A stretch of DNA of 64,000 nucleotides, taken from the NCBI GenBank assembly GCA_021647585.1, contig JAKIUK010000008.1, forward strand, positions 20,513 through 84,512, read 5' to 3'. The stretch comes from Methylococcaceae bacterium (GTDB lineage: Bacteria; Pseudomonadota; Gammaproteobacteria; Methylococcales; Methylomonadaceae). Both the position numbers and the translations under genes were made by a program. The notes under the pieces are model-generated. The model saw nothing but the letters and a program-made list of their open reading frames with translations. It was not told where the DNA came from and did no database searches. Numbering within the stretch: the first letter of the stretch is position 1; every line of letters begins with the position of its first letter. This document shows positions 27,639-37,298 of the stretch, in pieces.

Positions 27639-29021
27639 CTATTGTCGTAGCAACTTCAACAATTGATCCGTTTTGCTTTGCATTAATGCCACATCCGCAC
27701 GCGACTCTACATTTAATCTTACTACGGGTTCTGTATTAGACATGCGCAAGTTAAATCGCCAATCGCTAAATTCAACACTAATGCCGTCGGTGGTATCAAC
27801 ATGTTCAGCATCCGCTTTATAAGCATCTAGCACTCTGTTAATGGCTGCTTCAGGATCTTTGAGCTTACTGTTTATTTCCCCGGAAGATGGAAATTTGGCT
27901 ATCCGCTCTTGCACCATGGATGACAAGGATTTTCCCTCTACACAAAGCAATTCAGCAACCAGTAACCAGGGTATCATGCCACTATCACAATAAAAGAAAT
28001 CCCTGAAATAATGATGAGCACTCATTTCGCCACCGTACACTGCATCTTCTTTACGCATACGTTCTTTAATAAAGGCATGCCCTGTTTTTGACAAAACCGG
28101 TACGCCTCCTGCCTGCTCGATTATTTCTTTTGTATTCCAGGTCAAACGCGGTTCGTATATAATTTTTGCACCAGGCTGTTTTTTTAGAAAAGCATCCGCC
28201 AACAAGCCCACAATATAATAGCCTTCAATGAACCCACCTTTTTCGTCAAACAAAAAACAGCGGTCAAAATCTCCATCCCAGGCAATCCCCATATCTGCAC
28301 CATGCTGTTTGACCATAGTACTGGTATCTGCCCGGTTTTCAGGTAATATGGGGTTAGGTATTCCATTGGGAAATGTAGGATCAGGTTGATGATGTACTTT
28401 AATAAATTCTATAGGAACTGAAAGTGCTTTTAACTTTTGCTCCAAGGCATCAATCACATGACCCGCTGCACCATTTCCAGAATTAACCACCAACTTAAGT
28501 GGTTTAATATTTTCTACATTCAAATAACCTAATAAATATTGAGAAAAATCATCCAGAATTGATACTTCGGCATAATCTCCTTTGCTCTTTTCTTCCTTAT
28601 TTGCTTCATCCAGCCAGGGCTGCTGTTCAGCCATTGCCTGTATATCACGCAAACCTGTATCACCAGAAACCGGTTTGCTTTGTTCTCGCACCAGCTTCAT
28701 GCCATTGTAATTAATTGGATTATGAGAGGCTGTCACTTCAACACCCCCATCAACACCTAAATGACTGGTAGCAAAATAAATTTCCTCTGTGCCTACCATG
28801 CCTATATCAATGACATTACAGCCTTCTTCCTGTAATCCCCGGGTTAAAGCCATTTTCAGAGCCTCACTGGTCTTCCTGACATCCCCTCCCACGACAACAG
28901 TGTTTAAACCCAATGTTCGGGCAAAAGCCCGTCCTATCCGGTAAGCAACATCTTCATCCAACTCTACTTCAAGCTCACCTCTAATATCATAGGCTTTAAA
29001 ACAAGTTAATTTGTTTTTCAT
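27639..29021 (-). CDS. Phosphomannomutase / phosphoglucomutase (CpsG/ManB type)
   Basis: A 460-residue alpha-D-phosphohexomutase that makes mannose-1-phosphate for GDP-mannose and exopolysaccharide. The phosphoserine loop TASHNP has Ser99 as the active residue, the Mg2+ loop is DGDFDR (249-254), and the sugar-binding GGEMSAHHYFRDF and the C-terminal phosphate loop RMSNTEPVVRLN are intact. It aligns along its length with E. coli CpsG. The ATG at 29021 is chosen because GAGGGAAAG precedes it; the frame stays open seven codons upstream. It is divergent from rpe. Confidence 0.95.
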   Translation of the reverse strand: MKNKLTCFKAYDIRGELEVELDEDVAYRIGRAFARTLGLNTVVVGGDVRKTSEALKMALTRGLQEEGCNVIDIGMVGTEEIYFATSHLGVDGGVEVTASHNPINYNGMKLVREQSKPVSGDTGLRDIQAMAEQQPWLDEANKEEKSKGDYAEVSILDDFSQYLLGYLNVENIKPLKLVVNSGNGAAGHVIDALEQKLKALSVPIEFIKVHHQPDPTFPNGIPNPILPENRADTSTMVKQHGADMGIAWDGDFDRCFLFDEKGGFIEGYYIVGLLADAFLKKQPGAKIIYEPRLTWNTKEIIEQAGGVPVLSKTGHAFIKERMRKEDAVYGGEMSAHHYFRDFFYCDSGMIPWLLVAELLCVEGKSLSSMVQERIAKFPSSGEINSKLKDPEAAINRVLDAYKADAEHVDTTDGISVEFSDWRFNLRMSNTEPVVRLNVESRADVALMQSKTDQLLKLLRQ

Positions 29022-29272
29022 CTTTCCCTCACGTGTAAACAAAATAATTGATTAAAAATCAATAGACTCAATATCCGAGCGATTCTTGGTTTTTTTGCCC
29101 AGATTTTCCACAAAACCCAACTCAACTGATTTCTCCCCAGAACTATTGTACTGGGTATTTTAAAACACCTACTTTTAAAATTCATAAAACTTATTGTATT
29201 AAATAAGGATAACAAAACCCATATATGAAAAAAAAGTTATAATAGACTGTTTTATACAAAGAGGACTAAAAA

Positions 29273-29941
29273 ATGACAGATAACTGGATTGCTCCTTCCA
29301 TCCTTTCTGCAGATTTCGCCAAACTAGGTGAAGAAGTTGATAACGTTTTAGCTGCTGGTGCTGATGTTGTCCATTTTGATGTTATGGACAACCACTTTGT
29401 ACCAAACCTTACTATTGGTCCATTGGTTTGTGATGCTTTAAGAAAACACGGTGTAACAGCGCCTATAGACGTCCATTTAATGGTTGAACCTGTTGATAGA
29501 ATCATTCCTGATTTTGCTAAAGCAGGTGCCAGCATGATCACTTTTCACCCTGAAGCTTCGACTCATATTGACCGCTCTTTACAAATGGTTCGTGATGCGG
29601 GTTGTAAATCTGGTTTAGTATTTAACCCGGCAACATCTTTAAGTTACCTGGATTACGTAATGGACAAAGTTGACATTATTTTATTAATGTCTGTTAACCC
29701 TGGTTTTGGTGGACAATCATTTATCCCATCCACATTGGATAAATTACGTGAAGCCAGAAAACGTATTGATGAAAGCGGTTATGACATTCGTTTAGAAATT
29801 GATGGCGGTGTTAAAGTAGATAACATTGGTGAAATTAAAGCCGCTGGCGCTGACATGTTTGTTGCTGGATCTGCGATTTTCAGCCAACCTGATTACAAAA
29901 AAGTAATTGATGATATGCGTGCGGAAATGGCTAAAGTTTAA
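29273..29941 (+). CDS. rpe: Ribulose-phosphate 3-epimerase
   Basis: A 222-residue TIM-barrel enzyme that interconverts ribulose- and xylulose-5-phosphate in the pentose phosphate (and RuMP or Calvin) routes. Signatures are APSILSADFAKLGEEV, the metal-binding VVHFDVMDNHFVPNLTIGP near residue 35 and DVHLMVEPVD near 67; MSVNPGFGGQSFIP lies around 140, with EIDGGV after it. An AGAGGAC ribosome-binding site precedes the ATG and an intrinsic terminator follows, so it is its own unit. In a methylotroph it would serve formaldehyde fixation, but nothing here proves that. Confidence 0.97.
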   Translation: MTDNWIAPSILSADFAKLGEEVDNVLAAGADVVHFDVMDNHFVPNLTIGPLVCDALRKHGVTAPIDVHLMVEPVDRIIPDFAKAGASMITFHPEASTHIDRSLQMVRDAGCKSGLVFNPATSLSYLDYVMDKVDIILLMSVNPGFGGQSFIPSTLDKLREARKRIDESGYDIRLEIDGGVKVDNIGEIKAAGADMFVAGSAIFSQPDYKKVIDDMRAEMAKV

Positions 29942-29963
29942 ACTTACCAACACAGCATATTAC

Positions 29964-29999
29964 AAGGGCGCACTGATTAAATCAGTACGCCCTTTTTTA
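29964..29999 (+). terminator. Intrinsic terminator after rpe
   Basis: AAGGGCGCACTGATT and AATCAGTACGCCCTT form a fifteen-pair stem with one mismatch, followed by TTTTTAT. It begins 22 bases after the rpe stop. Confidence 0.88.
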
Positions 30000-30063
30000 T
30001 TCGTAATAACTGAAACTTTAAACCCTGATAAACAGCCTGGAGTACGCCTTTACGATTATTACT

Positions 30064-31434
30064 TTAATCGACACAATTTTCTATTCTGATTCTGTTCAAA
30101 ACAGGTTTATTTTCTGCATAAAATTTCGAACTGGTAAATGCAACTGCATTTAGCGATGTACAAAACCTGATTATTGCTGTCTCTTTCGTTTTATCACTAT
30201 CAAAACATCTAGATATCTCATTTAAAAAATGATTGAGTTGGGATTTATCATCGACTAAACTTTTATATAAAAATCCTAGTGTACTCTTATCACCATAAAA
30301 TGCCTGGACACTGAGTAAGTTCCCTATACTGAGACAAGAATTGAAATGCTTTAATCGCATCGGTTCACAATTAGACTGATAATTTATTAATCCATTGTCA
30401 GCATAAACGTTTCCATACTTCATTAATCGCTTATCCATTATCTCTCGAAATCTTATCGGATTACTCAATTCGTTATAACCACTAGGGAATAGAGCCTTAG
30501 TTTGTGGAGCGCTTTTTAAGGGCATGAAGATTCCCTTGTTCAAAAATAACTCTTCGACAACAGGCTGGGATATATCTGTGATTTTTATGCCATCTCCTAA
30601 CTCACAGGCCCAGCCACGATGGTTAGCATCATAATAATGATGCAGAGTTGCTTCAGGCGTATTACTCAAATAAATAGCAGGGCCGAAAGAAATATTTGAA
30701 TCTTTGCCTTTCGCAATTTTAGCCCTTTCGAAACCAAGTAACCGACCTTCCGCACGGGCCAAGGCCTGCCCATTAACTGCGTAACTTTTCTCAACTTTTG
30801 CAACTGTAATGAGTTCATCATGAGTTTTGGCAAGATCCTTAATAAACCCTGGATTTACTTGATCAAAAGCTAGTGCAGAAAGCCCTTGGTAAGCCTCTTG
30901 GGTCATCCCTAACAATTTAACTTTATCTATCACTCCTTGTCGCATAGGGACTCTCAACCGTCTGGGCTCAATGCTATTTTTCGAATTAATTGCTAGCCAG
31001 TAATTCTGTGCCGCAATCAAGTAATCTGGATCGGAGGAAAAATCATATAACCGTCCAACCGAAACAGTGCCGTATACACTTTTTAATCCAAACAAATACC
31101 TTTGTAAAATTTCAAGATCGCCACTAATACTGGATAAATATTTTCTTGCCTTGATACCTGCATAAGCAAATTGCTGCGCTTCATTATAGATTTTAAATTG
31201 ATGATATGACGATTCCGCTAATCGCTTAAACTTATCTTTATGACCTGAAGTAAAAAGCATACGTTCCTTATCATTTGGATCACGTAAACAGCCTTCTGAA
31301 TTCAACACTTTATTCAGTTGTTTAATTGAATCCAATTTCGCCTGACTAGCCATAAACTTCCCCCCACAATCTGCCCCAAATAACTGAGCAGACTGAAATA
31401 GCAAAAGCAACAAGGCCCATTTCTTGGTTCTCAT
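30064..31434 (-). CDS. Exported protein of unknown function, partner of a MACPF-like lipoprotein
   Basis: A 456-residue protein with a signal peptide (hydrophobic WALLLLLFQSAQLFG, cleavage near residue 20). The mature protein has about ten cysteines, suggesting disulfides. No family is recognised. One segment, LLGFERAK (232-239) followed by GPAIYLSNTPEA (251-262) and CELGDGIKI (277-285), loosely recalls the R...YLS...E order of ADP-ribosyltransferase folds, but this is a weak impression only. It starts three bases after the stop of the lipoprotein gene, so the two are co-translated and probably act together at the cell surface. Confidence 0.75.
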   Translation of the reverse strand: MRTKKWALLLLLFQSAQLFGADCGGKFMASQAKLDSIKQLNKVLNSEGCLRDPNDKERMLFTSGHKDKFKRLAESSYHQFKIYNEAQQFAYAGIKARKYLSSISGDLEILQRYLFGLKSVYGTVSVGRLYDFSSDPDYLIAAQNYWLAINSKNSIEPRRLRVPMRQGVIDKVKLLGMTQEAYQGLSALAFDQVNPGFIKDLAKTHDELITVAKVEKSYAVNGQALARAEGRLLGFERAKIAKGKDSNISFGPAIYLSNTPEATLHHYYDANHRGWACELGDGIKITDISQPVVEELFLNKGIFMPLKSAPQTKALFPSGYNELSNPIRFREIMDKRLMKYGNVYADNGLINYQSNCEPMRLKHFNSCLSIGNLLSVQAFYGDKSTLGFLYKSLVDDKSQLNHFLNEISRCFDSDKTKETAIIRFCTSLNAVAFTSSKFYAENKPVLNRIRIENCVD

Positions 31435-31437
31435 GGC

Positions 31438-33153
31438 TTAGCGCGCATCAATTGCTAGATCAACGCTATCTGGGTTATACCACAGCACATCAGAACGCCC
31501 CATTTCCATCACTGCTACACCTGCTGGAATATTTTCGAAAACATCCCCTTTCACTTTCGATAAGTATTCGTTGAATTTTACAGCTTCAAGTTTTTTGTTG
31601 ACCGATACAAGCCCAATCTTCTGTGCCCAGTTATCTATTTCGGCATTCGATAAACATCCCGTATCATTTGCTGAATATTCACACCGCCGTTTGGCAAAAC
31701 GTCCTATTATATAATCGACATAATCATGGATATTATCGATACCTGAATCAATAGCAATAGGCAATTGCAGACGATAAGCATAGGGACTGCGATAATTATT
31801 TACATCAAAATCACATTGGTCACTTTTATCACTACACCTGCGAGCATCTACTTCCATCTGTTTCAGACTTATTAGTATTTCGTCTTGTGCATTTTTAAGT
31901 TGTTTGATTCGATCTGATGCAGTTTTTCCCATTTGAAGGAACATATAATCTGAGGAATCATTATTTTTAATCTGACACTTTTCAAATGCTACTCTGGTTT
32001 TTTTGATCCATTCTTCCGTGCAAAAAATTTTCATCTCTTCCGTTTTCCCATAGTCTCGCAGTCCAACATATTTTTCTGGCTCATCCAGAATATGCTGTAT
32101 ATCATCATAAAGCGTATTGTAGGCACCCCAAAAACTGGCTAATTCCCCAAATTCAGTCTCTTTGTCAGGCAAAGGCTTACCTGGCCAGTTTGATAACAAC
32201 TCATAGGGCGTAATCGCTATCTGAAAATCTTTTGGAGCGACATAAGCGTCCATAGAGATAGTTTCTAATTTTGCTTTAAGATCTTTTACTGTTGCAGGAA
32301 TAGTATCACCTCTACCACCTGTCATAAAAATGGCAACATCCATTTGCTCATGGTCGTCTTTATTTTCTGCGACAGCATCAACTTTTGCCTTCACCTTGAC
32401 ACCCCATCCACTACCGCTCATTTCAGCACTCAGTCTTTCTTTAACAACTTTCGAACTTGATTCCATACTGATCATGGCAGTGAGCTTTGCCCCCCCATAA
32501 ATGGCTGAAACAAATGAAGATCCACAAAGACGACGAAACTTATCAATCCCTCTTCTCGCCATCTTTGCCGCATTATCTGTTAAACGAATCGAACCGCTAG
32601 AACCTCCCCGTTCATTAGTGGCATCCTGATACTTGCTAACCAAACTGTTTTCAGAGGGTAACGGGGATGTATAGCGCACGCCATTTTGTACTATTGCATT
32701 CATTACAAAATGTGATTTAGAGCTGGTAAGATTTTGAGATTTTGCAAATGAAGCTTTGCCTTCGGCTTCAAAACCTATTGCTTTCACTGAAGCCTCGGCC
32801 GACATCCCCAAACTTTGCATCAACTCATAACTATCGTTAACTTCACTCATGGTCATATAACGCGTTTGAGCAGGCTCTTCGCCCGGAACAAATTCCACAC
32901 AAATCGTTGGAATAGGTTCTGAATCGCCACGATTCCAGCCCCATCCTAAAGCAACCCCAGTTGCAGGGCTTTCAACAATTTCAATCGCATCAACGGCATC
33001 AAAAGTCGCAAAAGCAGATGAATCTGCTTTACCTTGTTTGGAATTTGGCACTTGGTGCCCATTCTCTCCATCAGCTGAAGGCTGACAGGCAACCAATATA
33101 AACAGCAAACAAACAACTGCAACCAATAGCTTCTGAAATGATTTATTCACCAT
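31438..33153 (-). CDS. Lipoprotein with MACPF-like pore-forming region
   Basis: A 571-residue secreted protein with a lipobox ILVAC, so Cys23 is the lipidated residue. Residues about 180-325 resemble the MACPF/perforin core: helical KMARRGIDKFRRLCGSSFVS, then the signature-like C-G-S-S-F-x4-YGG (210-221; the family form is GTHF-x4-GG), a long serine-rich amphipathic stretch (about 225-265), and VAIFMTGGRGD followed by a P-x-D-F-Q-I-A-I-T-P-Y-ELL strand, as seen after the family's GGD turn. The C-terminal 200 residues, with paired cysteines, are unassigned. It is co-translated with an exported partner. The MACPF call is inferred from motif order, without a search. Confidence 0.6.
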   Translation of the reverse strand: MVNKSFQKLLVAVVCLLFILVACQPSADGENGHQVPNSKQGKADSSAFATFDAVDAIEIVESPATGVALGWGWNRGDSEPIPTICVEFVPGEEPAQTRYMTMSEVNDSYELMQSLGMSAEASVKAIGFEAEGKASFAKSQNLTSSKSHFVMNAIVQNGVRYTSPLPSENSLVSKYQDATNERGGSSGSIRLTDNAAKMARRGIDKFRRLCGSSFVSAIYGGAKLTAMISMESSSKVVKERLSAEMSGSGWGVKVKAKVDAVAENKDDHEQMDVAIFMTGGRGDTIPATVKDLKAKLETISMDAYVAPKDFQIAITPYELLSNWPGKPLPDKETEFGELASFWGAYNTLYDDIQHILDEPEKYVGLRDYGKTEEMKIFCTEEWIKKTRVAFEKCQIKNNDSSDYMFLQMGKTASDRIKQLKNAQDEILISLKQMEVDARRCSDKSDQCDFDVNNYRSPYAYRLQLPIAIDSGIDNIHDYVDYIIGRFAKRRCEYSANDTGCLSNAEIDNWAQKIGLVSVNKKLEAVKFNEYLSKVKGDVFENIPAGVAVMEMGRSDVLWYNPDSVDLAIDAR

Positions 33154-33436
33154 CTTATTTACCTCAGCTTTTTGAGAAATTGTAAATTATTTGATTATTC
33201 ATTAAACAGTAGCACACTTATTGTTCTTTTTAGTATAAGTACAGCAATTAATAGATATTAATTGCATTTGCTAAAAAGCCTGCATCAACAAGATTTTAAA
33301 ACTAATTAAATATTGTGAATTTAGAAAAAAATTAAATGGCTATTAACCTTTTGCAGGTTACTCTCGGTTATAACGATACCCTGGACTAGTACTCCATCAA
33401 TACAACAATGACAGAGTACTCGTTTCAAGTGACCAT

Positions 33437-33514
33437 GTCATTCCGACCAGTGGGAGGAATCTTGGGTCTTGGTTACTACTGAGCAAAAAGATTTCTCCCG
33501 TTGGTCGAAATGAC
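33437..33514. repeat. Dispersed repeat family A, full inverted copy
   Basis: GTCATTCCGACCAGTGGGAG plus GAATCTTGG on the left faces AAAGATTTCTCCCGTTGG plus TCGAAATGAC on the right, separated by about 20 bases. Confidence 0.7.
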
Positions 33515-33747
33515 GGTTTATTAAAAATATTAAAACAGCGAAGGATTACTTATTCTAAAGTTTAACCTGTGCTTTAGTAATAGCCATTAAATAATAATCA
33601 ACAAATTGAGAACAGATATATTCCAGATCTAAAATGATTTAAATCTTCGTCAAAAAGGGAACTGAGTTTTTCCCAAAAATTATGCAAAGAATAAGCTAAG
33701 GAAGGTGGTAATAAATAATCATCTAAATATCATGCAGCAGTTTATTT

Positions 33748-33810
33748 CTGTTTAAATCTTCTCAAGAGAACCATAGTTATTCTATGTGACGAATGAGAAG
33801 ATTTAAACAG
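33748..33810. repeat. Hairpin with 17-bp perfect arms
   Basis: CTGTTTAAATCTTCTCA (33748-33764) and TGAGAAGATTTAAACAG (33794-33810) are perfect reverse complements. The spacer holds a second small stem, CATAG-TTATT-CTATG. It stands in a gene-free gap and could be part of a structured RNA. Confidence 0.65.
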
Positions 33811-34053
33811 GGATAAAAAGGCAAGTGAAATTGGATAATTGTTTGTTTACGCCTCCCTAAATATTAGAACATTAAGGTCAAGTCTTAACAGGCATTTTAC
33901 ATTGCAGCACCAGACCCCGTTTTTGGGTCACCCATTTGCCTGCCCATGCACTATATTGATGCCAATTTTCATCTGACTCGTTTTTATTTTAGAAGGTAAT
34001 CTAATCCGTTTAACAGAGCTGTTGTATAATGATTCCTTAATATTAATTCAATA

Positions 34054-34452
34054 ATGAAAATGAAAAAAATAACTGTAGCTGCAATTTTATCAAGTACCTT
34101 TTTCTTCAGCGGTAATCTATATGCAGAAAGCACCTCACTAACCAATCAAAACATTCAAGGTTCGTGGACTTTGGAATACACTAAAAAATCCGAGAAATCA
34201 GAAGAAACCGTTAAACGAGAAGATACTTGGATATTTAATGATAAAGGCACTGTTACTATTACACATATACCACGCGAAGGCGGTTATTATGATCAAGCTC
34301 CAGTAAATTATGAAATTGAAGATGGTAAATTAAAAATCTCTATTTTAGGAAGAGCAGGAAAATTTGATAAATTCTCCGTGATCAACAAAGAAGAAACAAC
34401 TATGACACTTAAAGCTAGATTTGGCGATATTTATCAGTTTATAAAAAAATAA
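34054..34452 (+). CDS. Small exported lipocalin-like protein
   Basis: A 132-residue protein with a signal peptide (KITVAAILSSTFFFSGNLYA, cleavage near residue 24). The mature part has the beta-rich lipocalin-like pattern: IQGSWTLEY, WIFNDKGTVTI, VNYEIEDGKLKI, FSVINKEETTMTLKARF and a final strand. Proteins of this type bind hydrophobic or small ligands in the periplasm, but no specific role can be given. It stands alone, with repeats on both sides. Confidence 0.68.
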   Translation: MKMKKITVAAILSSTFFFSGNLYAESTSLTNQNIQGSWTLEYTKKSEKSEETVKREDTWIFNDKGTVTITHIPREGGYYDQAPVNYEIEDGKLKISILGRAGKFDKFSVINKEETTMTLKARFGDIYQFIKK

Positions 34453-34455
34453 CTT

Positions 34456-34616
34456 TCTAAGGAATGCGCACAGCATAAGTTAGGTAATTGGCGAAGTAGT
34501 TTGTTTGTTTTCAAGGCATAGAAATGGGCGCGTAGCTACCATCTCTACAACGAAGAAGATGGATGAAATACAAAGCCAATTGTTAAAAATTATTCTATGC
34601 ACGCTCCTAAGCAATG
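34456..34616. repeat. Dispersed structured repeat, family B copy 3
   Basis: Inverted ends TAAGGAATGCGCACAGCATA (left, continuing to AATTGGC) and GCCAATTGTT ... ATTCTATGCACGCTCCTA (right) bound about 160 bp. The interior keeps the CAAGGC, GCGTAGCTAC and CAACGAAGAAGATGG blocks in the same order as copies 1 and 2. Confidence 0.6.
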
Positions 34617-34961
34617 TAGGGTATGCATTGCGTGCCAGCAGTCAGCCCACAATCAAAAATGGCTTCGTAGCCTCCATACCACTAAGTAATGCGCCTACGG
34701 CGACTCCTAGGTTAAAGAAACTCGGTAATGAGTGCTTTTGCTGTGTTGTTATTTTCATTTTTATCTCACCTAACATAAAATATTGACTCAATTGAGGTTG
34801 AGATAAAATAGCTTTCCCAATAAATTATTGTCCGCAGAAAAACTCTCAGTATTCCAACTATTTTACCCAAGCGGCAATTTTTCGCCTTAACCTACTTTTT
34901 CTAGCAAAAAAACCAAAACAAACAACAATAAACAACTGTTATAAAAGCACTATTTATACAT

Positions 34962-34978
34962 TGGCACTCAAGATGCTG
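34962..34978 (+). promoter_or_regulatory. Sigma-54-type promoter for flagellin
   Basis: TGGCACTCAAGATGCT contains GG (34963-34964) and GC (34975-34976) ten bases apart, the invariant -24/-12 spacing of RpoN promoters. It would start transcription near 34988, about 33 bases before the flagellin ATG. The -12 box is ATGC and not the ideal TTGC. Confidence 0.65.
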
Positions 34979-35020
34979 TAATCACATCGAAAGCAATTTT
35001 TATATTGAGGAGTCAATAAA

Positions 35021-37189
35021 ATGTCACAAGTAATAAATACCAATGTTGCCTCGCTAAATGCGCAGCGCAACTTAAACCGGTCTCAAGGAGATCTTGCCAC
35101 TTCGCTGCAACGTTTATCTTCTGGGCTACGAATTAATAGCGCTAAAGATGATGCTGCAGGTCTTGCTATTTCTGATCGAATGACCTCACAAATCAGGGGC
35201 TCTATACAAGCCAGCCGAAATGCCAACGATGGTATTTCTTTAGCTCAAACAGCTGAGGGCGCATTGGGTGAGAGTACCAATATATTACAGCGTATTCGTG
35301 AACTGGCCATTCAAGCGGCCAACTCGACAAATTCATCTTCTGACCGCTTAAGTTTGCAAGCCGAGGTAAATCAATTAGTATCAGAACTCGATCGTATTTC
35401 GCAAGCAACTACCTTTAACGGTCTTAAGTTACTGGATGGTTCGTTTCAAGCACAGTCTTTTCATATAGGTGCGGATGCTAATCAATCAGTGAATGTAACA
35501 ATTGATGAAGCGACTTCAAACAATCTAGGGATTGAGAAGGTTTCTACAGAAAATGATGTTAAAGGTATTGAAGGAGCCACATCAGGCTTTCATGCACAAA
35601 TTGGTAGCGCCTCAAATACCTCTCTCGTAGATGCAGGTGGCTCACTTACAACGGCTACTGATTTAATAGCATCACCGCAAGTATTTACTATTACAGACAC
35701 TAAAACAGGTGGCGTAGCAGTCCAGACCGCAACTGTAAGTGCAACTACCCGAGATGCCGCTGAAATAACCAGTTCTTTAAACAAATTAACGGGAGTATCA
35801 GCAAGTGCAACTAACAGCGCACAATTTGATATATCCGGTATAACTGGTAACATCAGTTTTGATTTGATAGTTGGTGATGTTGATGAAACGTCAAAACCAG
35901 CCTCTGAAACTCAATCCATATCAATTACTTTCAATGCTAATACCTTTGAAGATGATTTCGACCAAGCCATTCAAGATGCCATAACTGCTATGAATATAGG
36001 CGCATCTGATTCTGACCTAAGTTATGATGCATCCACTAAAACTATCAGCAGTGCCAGAGGTGTTAATATTGGAATTGATACTTTAGCTGGTAGTGCTATA
36101 TCTTTTGATGGCACTCCTGTCCCAATTGGTGATGCTGCCGTAAAAATAGGTACCTACTCCATAGTGCTAGATGATGGCTTTACAATAGGGTCAGATGATG
36201 CCGGTGATACATTTATTGTTGATGGCGGCACCCTCACTCTGGGTGCAATGCCTAACACCTTGGCCGGTAACAACGTCGTTGCACAAAACTTAACTCTCTC
36301 AGGGACTGGCTCCCAAACTGTAGCTATTCCAGAAAATGCTACCGCTAAACAGATTACTGAAACTGTTAATGCTGTTTCTGATGTAACAGGTATTAGTGCA
36401 ACAGCTCGCACCACAGCAACTTTAAGTAATTTATCTGCTGATGGTGTGATCTCTTTTAAACTAAATGACATCAATATTTCTGCTAATGTTATTGATGGTG
36501 ATTTAACTGCTTTAAACAATGCACTTAATGATCAATCGGGGAAAACAGGCGTTTTTGCTAAGCTTGATTTAACGGATTCAATTATCACCTTAACAGATAA
36601 TACCGGTAAAGATATAGATATACTGGATTTTAACAATTCTTCTGCGACCACAACTACTGCCGCTACATTGAGAGTGACTGGTGGTGATAGCAGTGGTTTT
36701 GTTACTTTAAGTACTGGTGGTACTTCTACATTAAATGCTGACTCAACGGTTATTGGTGGTAATGTCGAATTTAAATCTACAGCCATCTCTTTTAGTGTTA
36801 GCTCCAATGTTTCAGGACAAAATGGAGGATTGTTTGCTGGTGCAGCCGACGAACTAACTTCCAGTAGTCTAGAGAATGTTGCCTCTTTGGATATTTCATC
36901 AATAGCAAGTTCCAACAGAGCGATAGATATCGTAGATGGTGCATTACAACAAATTGATGCAACCCGCGCTGATTTAGGTGCGATACAAAACCGGATGGAA
37001 TCCACTATTTCCAACCTGGCTGTGCAAACTGAAAACCTAAGCGCTGCCCGTTCAAGAATTCAGGACACGGATTTTGCTGCCGAAACAGCTGAATTAACCC
37101 GTAACCAGATTTTACAACAAGCGGGTACTGCTATGCTGGCCCAGGCAAACCAGATTTCACAAGGTGTGTTGTCTTTATTGCAAGGTTAA
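35021..37189 (+). CDS. fliC: Flagellin with enlarged central domain
   Basis: A 722-residue flagellar filament subunit. The conserved N-terminal helices begin MSQVINTNVASLNAQRNLNR and include RLSSGLRINSAKDDAAGLAI; the C-terminal helices end MLAQANQISQGVLSLLQG, with ARSRIQDTDFAAETAELTR before it. Between about residues 180 and 640 lies a Ser/Thr/Asp-rich variable region longer than in common flagellins of about 500 residues; this forms the outer filament surface. GAGGAG precedes the ATG. There is a sigma-54-type promoter upstream and an intrinsic terminator downstream, so it is a single-gene unit. No other flagellar gene is nearby apart from a possible TPR neighbour. Confidence 0.95.
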   Translation: MSQVINTNVASLNAQRNLNRSQGDLATSLQRLSSGLRINSAKDDAAGLAISDRMTSQIRGSIQASRNANDGISLAQTAEGALGESTNILQRIRELAIQAANSTNSSSDRLSLQAEVNQLVSELDRISQATTFNGLKLLDGSFQAQSFHIGADANQSVNVTIDEATSNNLGIEKVSTENDVKGIEGATSGFHAQIGSASNTSLVDAGGSLTTATDLIASPQVFTITDTKTGGVAVQTATVSATTRDAAEITSSLNKLTGVSASATNSAQFDISGITGNISFDLIVGDVDETSKPASETQSISITFNANTFEDDFDQAIQDAITAMNIGASDSDLSYDASTKTISSARGVNIGIDTLAGSAISFDGTPVPIGDAAVKIGTYSIVLDDGFTIGSDDAGDTFIVDGGTLTLGAMPNTLAGNNVVAQNLTLSGTGSQTVAIPENATAKQITETVNAVSDVTGISATARTTATLSNLSADGVISFKLNDINISANVIDGDLTALNNALNDQSGKTGVFAKLDLTDSIITLTDNTGKDIDILDFNNSSATTTTAATLRVTGGDSSGFVTLSTGGTSTLNADSTVIGGNVEFKSTAISFSVSSNVSGQNGGLFAGAADELTSSSLENVASLDISSIASSNRAIDIVDGALQQIDATRADLGAIQNRMESTISNLAVQTENLSAARSRIQDTDFAAETAELTRNQILQQAGTAMLAQANQISQGVLSLLQG

Positions 37190-37199
37190 TGGTAAAGCG

Positions 37200-37246
37200 A
37201 AAGCTTCTATGGGGGCCGACTCCCCTCCCATGGGAGCTTTTGTCTT
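37200..37246 (+). terminator. Intrinsic terminator after flagellin
   Basis: AAAGCTTCTATGGG and CCCATGGGAGCTTT form a fourteen-pair stem with two wobbles, followed by TTGTCTT. It begins eleven bases past the stop codon. Confidence 0.8.
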
Positions 37247-37298
37247 GAATCACACAGTTCAAGACATAAAAAAACAATCAGGAGCTAACAAATATCCT

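Larger units (their letters stand above)
33154..34053. other. 900-bp gene-free interval rich in inverted repeats
   Basis: No coding frame is convincing. It contains an outer inverted pair TTAAATGGCTATTA / TAATAGCCATTAAA (about 33333 and 33579) enclosing a full family A repeat (33437-33514), and a separate hairpin at 33748-33810. A GCACAGGTTAAACTTTAGAA motif (reverse complement, near 33553) recurs at 63612. Confidence 0.55.
34453..35020. other. Gap upstream of flagellin
   Basis: The left part is a family B repeat (34456-34616). The right part holds the sigma-54-type promoter of the flagellin gene. A 93-codon frame at 34505-34786 overlaps the repeat and is not considered real. Confidence 0.5.

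Noticed and set aside
34505..34786. 93-codon plus-strand frame
   Set aside because: It overlaps the family B repeat and shows no protein features.
35590..37014. Long minus-strand frames inside flagellin
   Set aside because: They are shadows of the low-complexity flagellin insert.
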